17,713 nt of DNA from the NCBI GenBank assembly GCA_964600965.1, contig CAZRLO010000056.1, forward strand, positions 1 through 17,713. Direction: 5' to 3'. Source of the stretch: UBA5972 sp964600965 (lineage in GTDB: Bacteria; Pseudomonadota; Alphaproteobacteria; Rhodobacterales; Rhodobacteraceae). Positions 6,626 to 15,251 of this stretch are shown here, piece after piece. The stretch's first letter is position 1. Every line of letters begins with the position of its first letter. Below the pieces are notes generated by a model. It worked only from the letters and a program-made list of their open reading frames with translations. It did no database searches and was not told the origin of the DNA. Position numbers and translations under genes: made by a program.

Positions 6626-8575
6626 ATGGCGGAATCCGGCACCTCGATCAAAGACACGCTTGTAGCGGCGGACGCGGCGTTGCGCGCCGGGGATGCGTCG
6701 CGCGCGCTGGGATTTTATTCGCGGGTTCTGGCGCAGGCGCCGAACCACTCGGCGGCGCGAAAAGCGGTCCAGAAAATGCGCCGCACCGCCGGGTTGGGGG
6801 CAAATCTTACCCAGGCCGATGTGGATCAGGTGGTCGCATGGCTGGGCACCGGGGAATTTGAACGCGCGGTCGATCAGACCCGGTTGCTGATTACGCTGGC
6901 CCCGCGCGAGGCGCTGTTGCCCAACATTCTGGGGATGGCGCTGGCGCAGCTTGGCCGGTCCTCCGAAGCCATCGCGGCGTTTCGCAACGCCGTGAAGGTC
7001 AATCCGCAATACGCCGAGGCGCACAGCAATCTTGGTTCGGCTCTGGTGCAGGTCGATGATCTGGAAAAGGCCCGGTCGCATTTGCAAAAGGCGGTCGCGC
7101 TCAATCCGAACCTGCCCGAGGCGCATAACAGCCTGGCAACGGTCTACCGGCACGATCGCCGCTATGGCGAAGCACTGGCCGCAGTCGATGCCGCCCTTGG
7201 GCTGCGCCCGGATTATGCCAATGCTTTCAATACCAAAGGCACGATTCTGCTGAAAATGGCACGCGACCTCGAGGCTTTGGAATGTTTCGAGAAAGGGTTG
7301 CGCTCGGAGCCGAACAACAGCGAAATCCTGCTTAACCGCGGGCTGGCGATGGCCGAAAACGGCGATATGGAGGGTGCCATCCGGGCGCTGGAAGACGCGC
7401 TGCCAAAGACCGGTGAACTGGCCAGGACCGAACACGAACTGGGCATTCTGCTGGCCAATGCCGGCCGAAAAGACACGGCGATCCAACATTTCGAGGACGC
7501 GATCCACCACGATCCGACGCTGGCCGAAGCGTACCGAAATCTTGCCATCCTGAAGAAATTCGAAGCCGGCGACCCGCTGATCGGGCGGATGAAAGACATC
7601 ATCGCGGACACCAATTGCCCGGAGGACGCCAAAATGCATCTGGGATTCGCGCTGGGCAAGGCGCTGGAGGATATCGGCGAACCCAAAGCGGCCTTCGAAT
7701 TCCTGAACGTTGGCAACCGCATAAAACGCAAACTGGTCCTGCCGTATTCCACCGCCGAGGAATCGGCGTTTTTCGATGGCGTTCGCGAAACGTTCACGCC
7801 CGCCTTCGCTGCCGGATTGAAACCGGCCGCGAACCCCAGCGACAAACCCATTTTCATCGTTGGCATGAACCGTTCGGGCACCACGCTGGTCGAGCAGATT
7901 CTGGCCAGCCACAGTCAGGTTTTCGGGGCGGACGAGCAGACCTATATCGGGGCGTTCGGGCAACAGCATGCCAAGGAACTGGGCAAGTTGCCCGTCGGTC
8001 GGTACGGTGAATTGGTTCGGGGTTATCTTGACCTGTTGACGCGCCTTTCAGACGGTCAGGCACGGGTCACCGACAAGATGCCCAACAATTTCCTGTGGAT
8101 CGGCATGATCGCACCGCTGTTTCCGAACGCGAAAATTATCAACCTGACCCGCGACCCGCGCGACAATTGCCTGTCGATCTACAAGAATTATTTCCGCTCG
8201 TCGGGAAACCAATATTCCTATGACCTGACGGAACTGGCGGAATTCTATCTGTTGTACCGCGATTTGATGGATCATTGGCACGCAATGTTTCCGGGGCGGA
8301 TTTATGAATTGTCTTATGAAAAACTGACCGGAGATCAGGAAAATCAGACCCGGGCGCTGCTGGAATATTGCGATCTGGATTGGGAAGGGTCGGTCATGGA
8401 CTTCCACAAGACCAGGCGCAACGTCATGACGGCGTCGCTGGGGCAGGTTCGCCAGAAAATGTACCAAAGCTCGGTCCGGTCGTGGAAAAAGTTCGAGACC
8501 GAGTTGCAGCCGCTGATCCGCGTGATCGAGGCCGCCGGGCGCTTGCCGGAACAGGAAAGCGGCAAAGGCACCTAG
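6626..8575 (+). CDS. TPR-repeat sulfotransferase family protein (first copy)
   Basis: This 649-residue predicted cytoplasmic protein joins TPR protein-binding repeats (about 18-310, for example AEAHSNLGSALVQVDDLEKA) to a C-terminal PAPS-dependent sulfotransferase domain (about 405-640). The 5'-phosphosulfate loop is GMNRSGTTLVEQIL (413-426), with Asn where most members have Pro. VTDKMPNNF (481-489) and the 3'-phosphate region LTRDPRDNCLSIYKNYF (507-523) follow. The reaction would be sulfuryl transfer from PAPS to an unknown acceptor such as a polysaccharide, lipid or protein. The start at 6626 has a weak ribosome-binding site. No signal peptide is seen. It faces a paralogue (8650-10836) tail to tail. 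Confidence 0.9.
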   Translation: MAESGTSIKDTLVAADAALRAGDASRALGFYSRVLAQAPNHSAARKAVQKMRRTAGLGANLTQADVDQVVAWLGTGEFERAVDQTRLLITLAPREALLPNILGMALAQLGRSSEAIAAFRNAVKVNPQYAEAHSNLGSALVQVDDLEKARSHLQKAVALNPNLPEAHNSLATVYRHDRRYGEALAAVDAALGLRPDYANAFNTKGTILLKMARDLEALECFEKGLRSEPNNSEILLNRGLAMAENGDMEGAIRALEDALPKTGELARTEHELGILLANAGRKDTAIQHFEDAIHHDPTLAEAYRNLAILKKFEAGDPLIGRMKDIIADTNCPEDAKMHLGFALGKALEDIGEPKAAFEFLNVGNRIKRKLVLPYSTAEESAFFDGVRETFTPAFAAGLKPAANPSDKPIFIVGMNRSGTTLVEQILASHSQVFGADEQTYIGAFGQQHAKELGKLPVGRYGELVRGYLDLLTRLSDGQARVTDKMPNNFLWIGMIAPLFPNAKIINLTRDPRDNCLSIYKNYFRSSGNQYSYDLTELAEFYLLYRDLMDHWHAMFPGRIYELSYEKLTGDQENQTRALLEYCDLDWEGSVMDFHKTRRNVMTASLGQVRQKMYQSSVRSWKKFETELQPLIRVIEAAGRLPEQESGKGT

Positions 8576-8580
8576 GGGTT

Positions 8581-8596
8581 CGAACCCTACGGTTCG
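8581..8596. terminator. Hairpin between the two convergent TPR-sulfotransferase genes
   Basis: CGAACC (8581-8586) and GGTTCG (8591-8596) form a 6-bp stem with a CTAC loop just after the TAG stop at 8573-8575. No T tract follows on either strand, so it is at best a weak or bidirectional transcription-end element. Position between convergent genes is the main argument. Confidence 0.3.
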
Positions 8597-8649
8597 GCCC
8601 ACCGGAAAATTGCTATGGATCGGATGAACAACGTCATGAGAAATCACAG

Positions 8650-10836
8650 CTAGTCGATTTCGATCCCACCCGCACGCAGGGCATCCAACAGCTCGGCCAG
8701 ATCGCGTTCATATTTCTTCCAGCCCCTGGAAGAAGATTTATAGATCGGCTGACGCGCCTGATAGATGCTCAGGGTTTTCACGTCGCGCATGTTGCCTTGG
8801 GTGTTCAGGCAATCATCGTGCCATTCAAGGCCCAGGCCCGCGATCAGTTCGCGGATACGGGCCTCGGGGTCGGCGACAAGCTGGTCATAGTCGACCTCGA
8901 CGATCCGATTTGGGAAAAGTTCGCGCCAGTGGTTCATGAGCCGCGCGTACATGGCGTAATAGTCGCCAAGCTCGGTCTGGTTGTTGGAATAGCGGTGCCC
9001 CTTGCCGCTGAAGCGATTCTTGTAGATCGAAAAGCAGTTATCGACCGGATTTCGCGAAACATGCACGATTTTCGCGTTTGGCAGCAGGCTTGCAAGAAAT
9101 CCAAGCACGACAAACGTGTGTGGCATCTTGTCGGTGACAAATTCGGCGTCCGGATATTCGGTTTTCAGCTTTTCGATGCTAGCCGCCGCCGCCTGCCGCA
9201 AGTCGTTGTCATGAAGTTGATCCGGCGGGGCGATGTCGCCGGCATCGTCGGTCACGAGGCGCAGCATCGCGTTGGAAAACGCGCCCAGTTCGCCACCCCC
9301 GGCGACCAAAGGGTGATTGGAAATGATCTGCTCGGTCAGGGTCGTGCCCGATCGCGGCAAGCCAAGTATGAAAATCGGCGTGCCATCGGTGTTCGCCAGT
9401 GCGGTGATCTTTTTGAAAAAAGCGGCGGAATAGCCGGACCGGACCGCATCGAACTCCGCCCGCACCTTTTCGCCGGAATAAACGAAGGCGCGGCGCAGTT
9501 CGGCATTGGCCCGGTCAAGATAGCCGAAGACCCGGTCGTGTTGCCCGGTATCCTCCATGGCTTTGGCCAGTGCGAAGCCGAGGTTCGCGTCGGGCCGCCC
9601 GTCGGCCGCCCGGTCCGCGAAAATCTTTTCCGACCGGGCCAGAATCGGATCGTCGATCTGCCATTTCGTGATGGTGCCGTATGGGGCAACCGCGTCGGTA
9701 TAACCCGGATCATCGGCCAGAACCTTGATCAGCAGATCGCGGGCGCTGTCGAACTCGCCGGCCCGGTTGCGGGCCGTCGCGAGATTGACGGCAATGGGCG
9801 CGGAATTTGGTGCCCTGTCATGCGCTTCGGCGAGTCGCTGGCGCTTTTCATCCTCGCGATCCAGATCGCCCAGACATTCCGCCTCCTGAAGGACGCAATA
9901 TTCAAACCCTTCACCGTCCGGAAAATGTTTTTCGGCGAGGCGAAAGTTGCCAAGCGCCGCTTCGACGTCCCCCAGACCACGCTGTGCCCGGCCAAGGCCA
10001 ACCAGACATTCGCCCGTGTCGGGTTTCATGCCCAGCGCCTTTTGAAAAAGGCGCGCAGCATCGGCAAACTTGCCGGTCTCCAGCAGGGCCGTTCCCATGT
10101 TGATGTTCGCGCCGACATGATCCGGGGCGAGGTCCAGCGCGGTTTCAAGGATCGCCACGGCCTTGTCCCAGTCGGTCCCCTCGATATAGGCCTTGCCCAG
10201 ATTGTTGAACGCGTCGGGGAAAAAGGGGTCAAGCTCGGTCGCGATGGCGAAATGTTCCCCGGCAGCCGCAAATTCCCCCTTTTGCATCAACAGGATGCCC
10301 AGCAGGTTCTGCAGGAACGCCACCTGCGGATGCGCGCCCAGCAATTCGCGTACGCTGCGTTCCGAGGCGGCCAGATTGCCCGCCTGATACTGCGCCACCG
10401 CCTGATCGACCATTTCCTGCGGCGCGTCGCCGAGCGAGGTGTTGGATTGCGACGGATCGCGTTCGGCAAGGGCGTTCAACGCGGTCATCTCTGCCAGGGC
10501 AAAGCCGTTCGACGCCGCCCGTTTGGCGCTGCGCCGCGCCTGTTTCCGCATCCCGGTGCCGGCCAGCGTTTCCACCAGTACCCGCCAGAACTCGAAGGTC
10601 GCGGGGGCAAGCTGTGTCGCCTTTTCGAGGTATCTGAGACCGGCCTTGGCCTGCCCGGTCTGCACCAGCAACCGCCCCATCTGGAAATTGGTATCGATCT
10701 GATTGGGCATCTGGGCCAGAATGGCCTTGTATTGTTTTTCGGCCGTCGCGAAATCCCCGGCATTATGGGACTGCATGGCCACGAAATAGAGCGATTGCAG
10801 ATCGGTTTTCGGCTGCGGTCGGTTCAGGGGCAACAT
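8650..10836 (-). CDS. TPR-repeat sulfotransferase family protein (second copy)
   Basis: This 728-residue paralogue of the facing gene has TPR-like repeats from about 12 to 380 (for example PDAFNNLGKAYIEGTDWDKA) and a C-terminal sulfotransferase domain of about 485-725. The 5'-phosphosulfate loop GLPRSGTTL (492-500) is canonical. The 3'-phosphate region is VSRNPVDNCFSIYKNRF and a VTDKMPHTF block lies between. The ends match the first copy in style (YKSSSRGWKKYERDL here, YQSSVRSWKKFETEL there). The ATG at 10836 (MLPLNRPQ) is preferred because the preceding 25 codons look non-coding (Arg-rich). An ATG at 10911 cannot be excluded and neither start has a strong ribosome-binding site. The acceptor substrate is unknown. 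Confidence 0.88.
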   Translation of the reverse strand: MLPLNRPQPKTDLQSLYFVAMQSHNAGDFATAEKQYKAILAQMPNQIDTNFQMGRLLVQTGQAKAGLRYLEKATQLAPATFEFWRVLVETLAGTGMRKQARRSAKRAASNGFALAEMTALNALAERDPSQSNTSLGDAPQEMVDQAVAQYQAGNLAASERSVRELLGAHPQVAFLQNLLGILLMQKGEFAAAGEHFAIATELDPFFPDAFNNLGKAYIEGTDWDKAVAILETALDLAPDHVGANINMGTALLETGKFADAARLFQKALGMKPDTGECLVGLGRAQRGLGDVEAALGNFRLAEKHFPDGEGFEYCVLQEAECLGDLDREDEKRQRLAEAHDRAPNSAPIAVNLATARNRAGEFDSARDLLIKVLADDPGYTDAVAPYGTITKWQIDDPILARSEKIFADRAADGRPDANLGFALAKAMEDTGQHDRVFGYLDRANAELRRAFVYSGEKVRAEFDAVRSGYSAAFFKKITALANTDGTPIFILGLPRSGTTLTEQIISNHPLVAGGGELGAFSNAMLRLVTDDAGDIAPPDQLHDNDLRQAAAASIEKLKTEYPDAEFVTDKMPHTFVVLGFLASLLPNAKIVHVSRNPVDNCFSIYKNRFSGKGHRYSNNQTELGDYYAMYARLMNHWRELFPNRIVEVDYDQLVADPEARIRELIAGLGLEWHDDCLNTQGNMRDVKTLSIYQARQPIYKSSSRGWKKYERDLAELLDALRAGGIEID

Positions 10837-11021
10837 GGGCAAATTCCGGCTGGTGGCGCAAAGGCGGCGTCGCGACAGGGTATCCCTTGCGCCGCGTTTG
10901 CGAAAGGCCAATCGGCATGCGCCGATGCGGACGGCGAAAATTTCGTGGTACCCCCGATATCGCGCTATTGTATCCGGCTGCCCGGACGACTAAACAGCCG
11001 CTGTTCTGACCGAACAGTCGC
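10837..11021. other. Intergenic region upstream of the second TPR-sulfotransferase and tRNA-Ser
   Basis: This is a divergent promoter zone. On the minus strand TACAAT (10973-10968) is a good -10 hexamer for the sulfotransferase gene, but no clear -35 stands at the right distance. The same bases form the -35 candidate TTGTAT for the tRNA on the other strand. No ORF of its own was seen. Confidence 0.35.
10968..10996 (+). promoter_or_regulatory. Candidate promoter of tRNA-Ser
   Basis: TTGTAT (10968-10973), a 17-nt spacer and TAAACA (10991-10996) place a transcription start about 19 nt before the tRNA. The hexamers are imperfect; position is the main support. Confidence 0.42.
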
Positions 11022-11111
11022 GGAGAGGTGCCGGAGTGGTCGAACGGGGCGGTCTCGAAAACCGTTGAGGGCGCAAGCCTTCCCAGGGTTCGAATCCCTG
11101 TCTCTCCGCCA
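11022..11111 (+). tRNA. tRNA-Ser (anticodon CGA)
   Basis: This 90-nt class II tRNA reads UCG serine codons. The acceptor GGAGAGG pairs with TCTCTCC, with one G-T at the seventh pair. The discriminator is G and CCA is encoded (11109-11111). The anticodon loop CTCGAAA (11054-11060) carries CGA at 11056-11058 between GCGGT and ACCGT. The long variable arm GAGGGCGCAAGCCTTCCC is the serine hallmark. The T arm is CAGGG-TTCGAAT-CCCTG. The gene looks intact. tRNA-Ser genes can serve as integration sites, but no repeat of its 3' end was seen downstream in the window. Confidence 0.97.
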
Positions 11112-11335
11112 TGATCGTTCCGAATGCGGGTTGCGCACGGCCCCGGTGGACCCCAAAAAGCCCCGAGCCGACGCTGCGCCCGGCATTTGCGACGGCGCCA
11201 GCCCGCCGGCCCAAAGGCCGTTACCGGCATTTTCGCGTTTCGGGCGGATCAGGGTTCCCTGACGCGGGTGGCCTTGCGTGCGGGGCATCCCACGGAGGAT
11301 TGAGCGGATGCGAGGGTTTTCGCGCCGGGGCGTGC

Positions 11336-11364
11336 TTGTATCCCGGCCAAACAGGCCCTAAGAA
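11336..11364 (+). promoter_or_regulatory. Candidate promoter of ppiD-trpE
   Basis: TTGTAT (11336-11341), a 17-nt spacer holding a GGCC-AAACA-GGCC inverted repeat, and TAAGAA (11359-11364) lie about 34 nt before the ppiD ATG. The arrangement resembles the tRNA-Ser promoter candidate. The rest of the 286-bp gap 11112-11397 shows nothing else I can support. Confidence 0.32.
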
Positions 11365-11397
11365 ACCGGCGCAACCATCAAACAAGGCACGTGCCCC

Positions 11398-13293
11398 ATG
11401 TCTGCTCCGCTTCGCGCAAAGAAAAAGAACAACACGATGGCCCTGACGCTGGTCGGCCTGCTGGTGATCAGCCTGACCGGTTTCGGCGTGCGCTCGGTCG
11501 GAAGTGGCGGCGCGCAGGCGGTGGGGTCGGTCGGGGACGAGGACGTGACGGTCGATACCTATATCCGCGCGCTCAACAACCAGATCCGCGCGTTGTCCCA
11601 GCGGGTCGGACAAAACGTGACGCTGGAACAGGCCCGCGCCTTTGGCGTTGACCGCCAGGTGCTGGCGCTGGTTCTGACCGACGCGACGCTGGACGGCGAA
11701 AACGCGCGCATCGGCCTTTCGGTCGGGGATCGCCACGTTAAGGAAAACCTGCTGTCGACCGAGGCGTTTCAGGGCCTGAACGGGGCATTTGACACAGCGG
11801 CCTATGAATTCGCGCTGGAACAGGCGGGGCTGAAACCGGCGGAATACGACGAAATCCTTCGCGAAGATTCATCGCGGACATTGCTGCAGACCGCGATTGC
11901 CGGGGGCATCGCGGCCGACGAAACCTATGCGCTGGCGCTGTTGAAATATGTCGGCGAGACCCGGGATTTCGACTGGGTGCGGCTGGACGCGTCCATGCTG
12001 CCCGAGGCCGTGCGCCTGCCGCTGCCCGCCGAAGTCGAAACCCATTACCGCGAAAATTCCGCGGCCTATACGACACCGCAAAAGCGCCGGATCACCTATG
12101 TCTCGTTGACGCCGGACATGCTGATTGCGTCGATCAAGGGGACGGACGCGGAATTGCGCGCGCTTTACGAGGCCGACGCCGAGCGGTTCAGTTCGCCCGC
12201 ACGTCGCATCCTTGACCGGGTGGTTTTCGGAAACATGGCCGAGGCCGAGGCCGCATTTGCCGCGCTGTCGGGCGGCGAGCAGACCTTTGAGGAAATCCTG
12301 ACCGCGCGGGGGCTGACGCCGACCGATGTCGACCTTGGCGAGGTCAGCCGGGCCGATCTTGGCGGGGCGGCGGCGGATCTGGTTTTCGCGATGTCCGAAC
12401 CGGGGCTGGCGGGACCGGTGTCCACCACGCTGGGCCCGGCGATTTTTCGCGTGAACGCGGTTCTGGCGGCGAGGGCCGAAAGTTTCGAATCCGTCCGGGA
12501 CACGCTGAACGCCGAACTGGCCGCCGAACAGGCGCGCAAGGTGATCGATGACGAAATCGCCGTGATCGACGATTTGCTGGCGGGCGGGGTGGAGCTTGAA
12601 GACGTGGCGGCAGAATCCGAAATGCGGCTCGAAACGCTTGATTTTGATGGAGAAAACACCGACGGCATTGCCGCGAATAGCGAATTTCGCGAGGCGGCGC
12701 TTGCGGTTGCGACCTCCGATTTCCCCGAAGTCGTCACGATGGCCGGGGGCGGTATCTTTGCGCTGAGGCTCGACAAGATCATTGCGCCCGCACTGCAACC
12801 ACTGAACGTGGTGGAAGGGCAGGTCATCGCCGATTGGCAGGCGGCGGAAACACAGCGACAACTGGAACGCTTCGGCACCGAGATGGCAGGCGCGCTGAAT
12901 GCCGGCGGGTCGCTCGCCGACCTGGTGCCCGCCGTCACCACGGAAACCGGCGCACGGCGCGACGCCCTGCTGGAGCATGCGCCACGCAATCTGGTAACCG
13001 AGGTTTTCAGGCTTGAACCCGGTGCCGCCGCCCTGATCAACAGCGACGGCATCTATGCCGTCGCGAGGCTCGGGACCGTGACCGCGTTTTCACCGGAGGG
13101 CGCCGACAACGCGACCATGCTGGAAAATATCGGGCAGCGATATTCGCTCGAAGTCGGATCGGACATTTTCGAAGCCTTCACGGCGGCCCTGCAGGACGAG
13201 GCCGGCGTCTCGGTCAATCAGTCGCTGATCAACATCATCCTGACCCAGGTCGGTGGCACCGCCCCGGCGCGCCGCCACCAGACGTCTCCCTGA
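11398..13293 (+). CDS. ppiD: PpiD-type periplasmic folding chaperone / peptidyl-prolyl isomerase
   Basis: This is a 631-residue inner-membrane-anchored chaperone predicted to help proteins emerging from the Sec translocon fold in the periplasm. A basic cytoplasmic tail (RAKKKNN) is followed by one transmembrane segment (about 14-32, TMALTLVGLLVISLTGF). A SurA-like N-terminal chaperone region (about 42-225) comes next, then a parvulin-like domain (about 266-355, starting SSPARRILDRVVF) and a C-terminal chaperone region. The parvulin part is divergent, as in many PpiD proteins, so isomerase activity is uncertain. The length matches the family (about 620). The TGA stop is one base before the trpE ATG, so the two are co-transcribed. 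Confidence 0.9.
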   Translation: MSAPLRAKKKNNTMALTLVGLLVISLTGFGVRSVGSGGAQAVGSVGDEDVTVDTYIRALNNQIRALSQRVGQNVTLEQARAFGVDRQVLALVLTDATLDGENARIGLSVGDRHVKENLLSTEAFQGLNGAFDTAAYEFALEQAGLKPAEYDEILREDSSRTLLQTAIAGGIAADETYALALLKYVGETRDFDWVRLDASMLPEAVRLPLPAEVETHYRENSAAYTTPQKRRITYVSLTPDMLIASIKGTDAELRALYEADAERFSSPARRILDRVVFGNMAEAEAAFAALSGGEQTFEEILTARGLTPTDVDLGEVSRADLGGAAADLVFAMSEPGLAGPVSTTLGPAIFRVNAVLAARAESFESVRDTLNAELAAEQARKVIDDEIAVIDDLLAGGVELEDVAAESEMRLETLDFDGENTDGIAANSEFREAALAVATSDFPEVVTMAGGGIFALRLDKIIAPALQPLNVVEGQVIADWQAAETQRQLERFGTEMAGALNAGGSLADLVPAVTTETGARRDALLEHAPRNLVTEVFRLEPGAAALINSDGIYAVARLGTVTAFSPEGADNATMLENIGQRYSLEVGSDIFEAFTAALQDEAGVSVNQSLINIILTQVGGTAPARRHQTSP

Positions 13294-13294
13294 C

Positions 13295-14809
13295 ATGGCC
13301 CTGACGCCTGATTTCAAGGGCTTCCAGGCCGGTTTTGACGCGGGCCGCAATCAGGTCGTTTATGCGCGGCTGGTGGCCGACCTGGACACGCCGGTCAGCC
13401 TGATGCTGAAACTGGCCCAGGGCGGCAAAGACAGTTTCATGCTGGAAAGCGTGACCGGCGGCGAGGTTCGCGGGCGCTATTCGGTGATCGGCATGAAGCC
13501 CGATCTGATCTGGGATTGCCGGGGTGGACAAAGCCGCATCAATCGCGAAACGCGCTTTGACGGCAGCGCATTCGTGGCGCAGACGGGCCATCCGCTGGAC
13601 GAACTGCGCACCCTGATCGGTGAATGCCGCATCGATCTGCCGGCCGGTCTGCCGCCGATTTCCGCCGGTCTGTTCGGCTATCTGGGCTATGACATGATCC
13701 GGCTTGTGGAAACCCTGCCCAACGTCAATGCCGATCCGCTGGACCTGCCCGATGCGATGATGCTGCGGCCCTCGGTCGTGGTGGTGCTGGACGGTGTCAA
13801 GGGCGAGGTCACGGTCGTCAGCCCGGCCTGGGCCAACAGCGGGCTTTCGGCGCGCGCGGCCTATGCGCAGGCCGCCGAACGGGTGATGGATGCGGTGCGC
13901 GATCTCGGTCGGCAACCGCCGAACGAAACCCGCGATCTGGGTCGCGCCACGGGGCCGGCCGAACCGGTCTCCAACACCTCCAAGGAAGACTATTTCGCCA
14001 TCGTTGAACGGGCCCGCGAATATATCCGCGCGGGCGACATATTTCAGGTGGTCCCGTCGCAGCGCTGGCACCAGCCGTTTTCGTTGCCGCCGTTCGCGCT
14101 TTACCGCGCGCTCAGGCGCACCAACCCCAGCCCCTACATGTTCTATTTCAATTTCGGCGGGTTTCAGGTGGTCGGCGCCAGTCCCGAAATTCTGGTGGGC
14201 CTGAAAGGCGGCGAGGTCAACATCCGCCCCATTGCCGGGACCCGACCGCGCGGGGCCACCCCCGAAGAGGACAAGGCGCTGGAGGCCGACCTGTTGGCCG
14301 ACCCCAAGGAACGGGCCGAGCACCTGATGCTGCTCGATCTGGGGCGCAATGATGTTGGCCGGGTCGCCAAGACCGGCACCGTTGATCCCAACGAACAATT
14401 CGTCATCGAATATTACAGCCACGTCATTCACATCGTATCCAACGTCGTCGGCGAGCTGCGCGACGATCTCGACGCCCTGTCGGCCTTGCTGGCGGGGTTG
14501 CCCGCGGGCACGGTTTCCGGCGCGCCGAAAGTGCGGGCGATGGAAATCATCGACGAACTGGAAAGCGAAAAGCGCGGCGTTTATGGCGGCGGCGTCGGGT
14601 ATTTCTCGGCCAATGGCGACATGGATATCTGCATCGCGCTTCGCACCGCCATCACCAAGGACGAGACGCTTTTCGTTCAGGCGGGCGGCGGCGTGGTCTA
14701 CGACAGCGATCCCGAGGCGGAATTTCAGGAAACCGTCAACAAGTCCAAGGCGTTGTTTCAGGCTGCGGCGGATGCGGGGCTTTTTGCGGACGGCGGCGGG
14801 CAAAGCTGA
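13295..14809 (+). CDS. trpE: Anthranilate synthase component I
   Basis: This 504-residue enzyme converts chorismate to anthranilate using ammonia supplied by a TrpG subunit, the first committed step of tryptophan synthesis. The N-terminal domain carries MLESVTGG (49-56), corresponding to the tryptophan feedback-site LLES region. The chorismate-binding domain (about 230-490) has IAGTRPRG (313-320), DLGRNDVGRV (348-357), HIVSNVVGEL, GTVSGAPKVRAMEIID (405-420) and AGGGVVYDSDPE. The start at 13295 follows the ppiD stop by one base (TGAcATG); an upstream in-frame ATG would overlap ppiD. No trpG, trpD or trpC follows within the window, and no terminator is visible after the stop. Confidence 0.97.
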   Translation: MALTPDFKGFQAGFDAGRNQVVYARLVADLDTPVSLMLKLAQGGKDSFMLESVTGGEVRGRYSVIGMKPDLIWDCRGGQSRINRETRFDGSAFVAQTGHPLDELRTLIGECRIDLPAGLPPISAGLFGYLGYDMIRLVETLPNVNADPLDLPDAMMLRPSVVVVLDGVKGEVTVVSPAWANSGLSARAAYAQAAERVMDAVRDLGRQPPNETRDLGRATGPAEPVSNTSKEDYFAIVERAREYIRAGDIFQVVPSQRWHQPFSLPPFALYRALRRTNPSPYMFYFNFGGFQVVGASPEILVGLKGGEVNIRPIAGTRPRGATPEEDKALEADLLADPKERAEHLMLLDLGRNDVGRVAKTGTVDPNEQFVIEYYSHVIHIVSNVVGELRDDLDALSALLAGLPAGTVSGAPKVRAMEIIDELESEKRGVYGGGVGYFSANGDMDICIALRTAITKDETLFVQAGGGVVYDSDPEAEFQETVNKSKALFQAAADAGLFADGGGQS

Positions 14810-14849
14810 ATTTCGATTAATAGGACCGTTCGATATCGGGGGCGACCGC

Positions 14850-14937
14850 CGCATTGGCGGGGCCCACGACTGGGCGGTTAGCCGCCCGGATGTCTGGTTG
14901 TCGGGCCCGCTTGCGGATTGGCCTTCTGGTCCTTTGA
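14850..14937. repeat. Degraded octamer repeat block
   Basis: Cut into 8-bp units from 14850, most units resemble the main array consensus CCGTYTRG. Examples are ACGACTGG (14866), GCGGTTAG (14874), CCGCCCGG (14882), ATGTCTGG (14890), CGGATTGG (14914) and CCTTCTGG (14922). Most of the units from 14866 on match 5-7 of 8 positions, against 2.5 expected by chance. The register is shifted by 2 from the main array. The reading as an older copy is inference. Confidence 0.45.
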
Positions 14938-15251
14938 CGCCGACCCTCCGAACTGCCGAAACGCATCACAAGGCGGGTATTGGGTACGCAGCCGGCACTC
15001 GGGACCGGCCGGTTGTGCGGGACCCACGGCGCAATCCCGCCGCGCCATTGGGCCGTCGACCGGCAGGGCGATTGGCCGGGGAAAGGCGCAACCAATTGGG
15101 GTCGCGCAAGTTTTGCCGGGATATAGTGGCAGCAAACTGCGCCCGTTCGCCGCACCACGGCCCGGCGGTGCATGGCTGCGTGAACACCACGAATACTGTC
15201 CGCCGGGATGCCTCAACCGTTCATTGGAGAATGGCCTTTGTTTGGGTCCGT

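Noticed and set aside
6302..7969. Minus-strand ORF of 555 codons
   Set aside because: It covers the first TPR-sulfotransferase in antisense and the rplU start in another frame, and has no domain signature.
8573..8603. tRNA T-arm-like sequence after the first sulfotransferase stop, possible attachment site
   Set aside because: GGTTCGAACC looks like a T loop, but the stem register is wrong for a real T arm and there is no acceptor, anticodon or D arm. A simple hairpin between convergent genes explains it better.
8368..11262. Very long plus-strand ORF of 964 codons
   Set aside because: It is antisense to the well-supported second TPR-sulfotransferase, runs through tRNA-Ser and has an Arg/Gly/His-rich composition typical of a shadow frame in GC-rich DNA.
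11112..11397. Integrated element at the 3' end of tRNA-Ser
   Set aside because: No integrase gene and no repeat of the tRNA 3' end was seen; the next genes are housekeeping ppiD and trpE.
13235..14854. Minus-strand ORF of 539 codons
   Set aside because: It is the antisense shadow of trpE, whose motifs are unambiguous.
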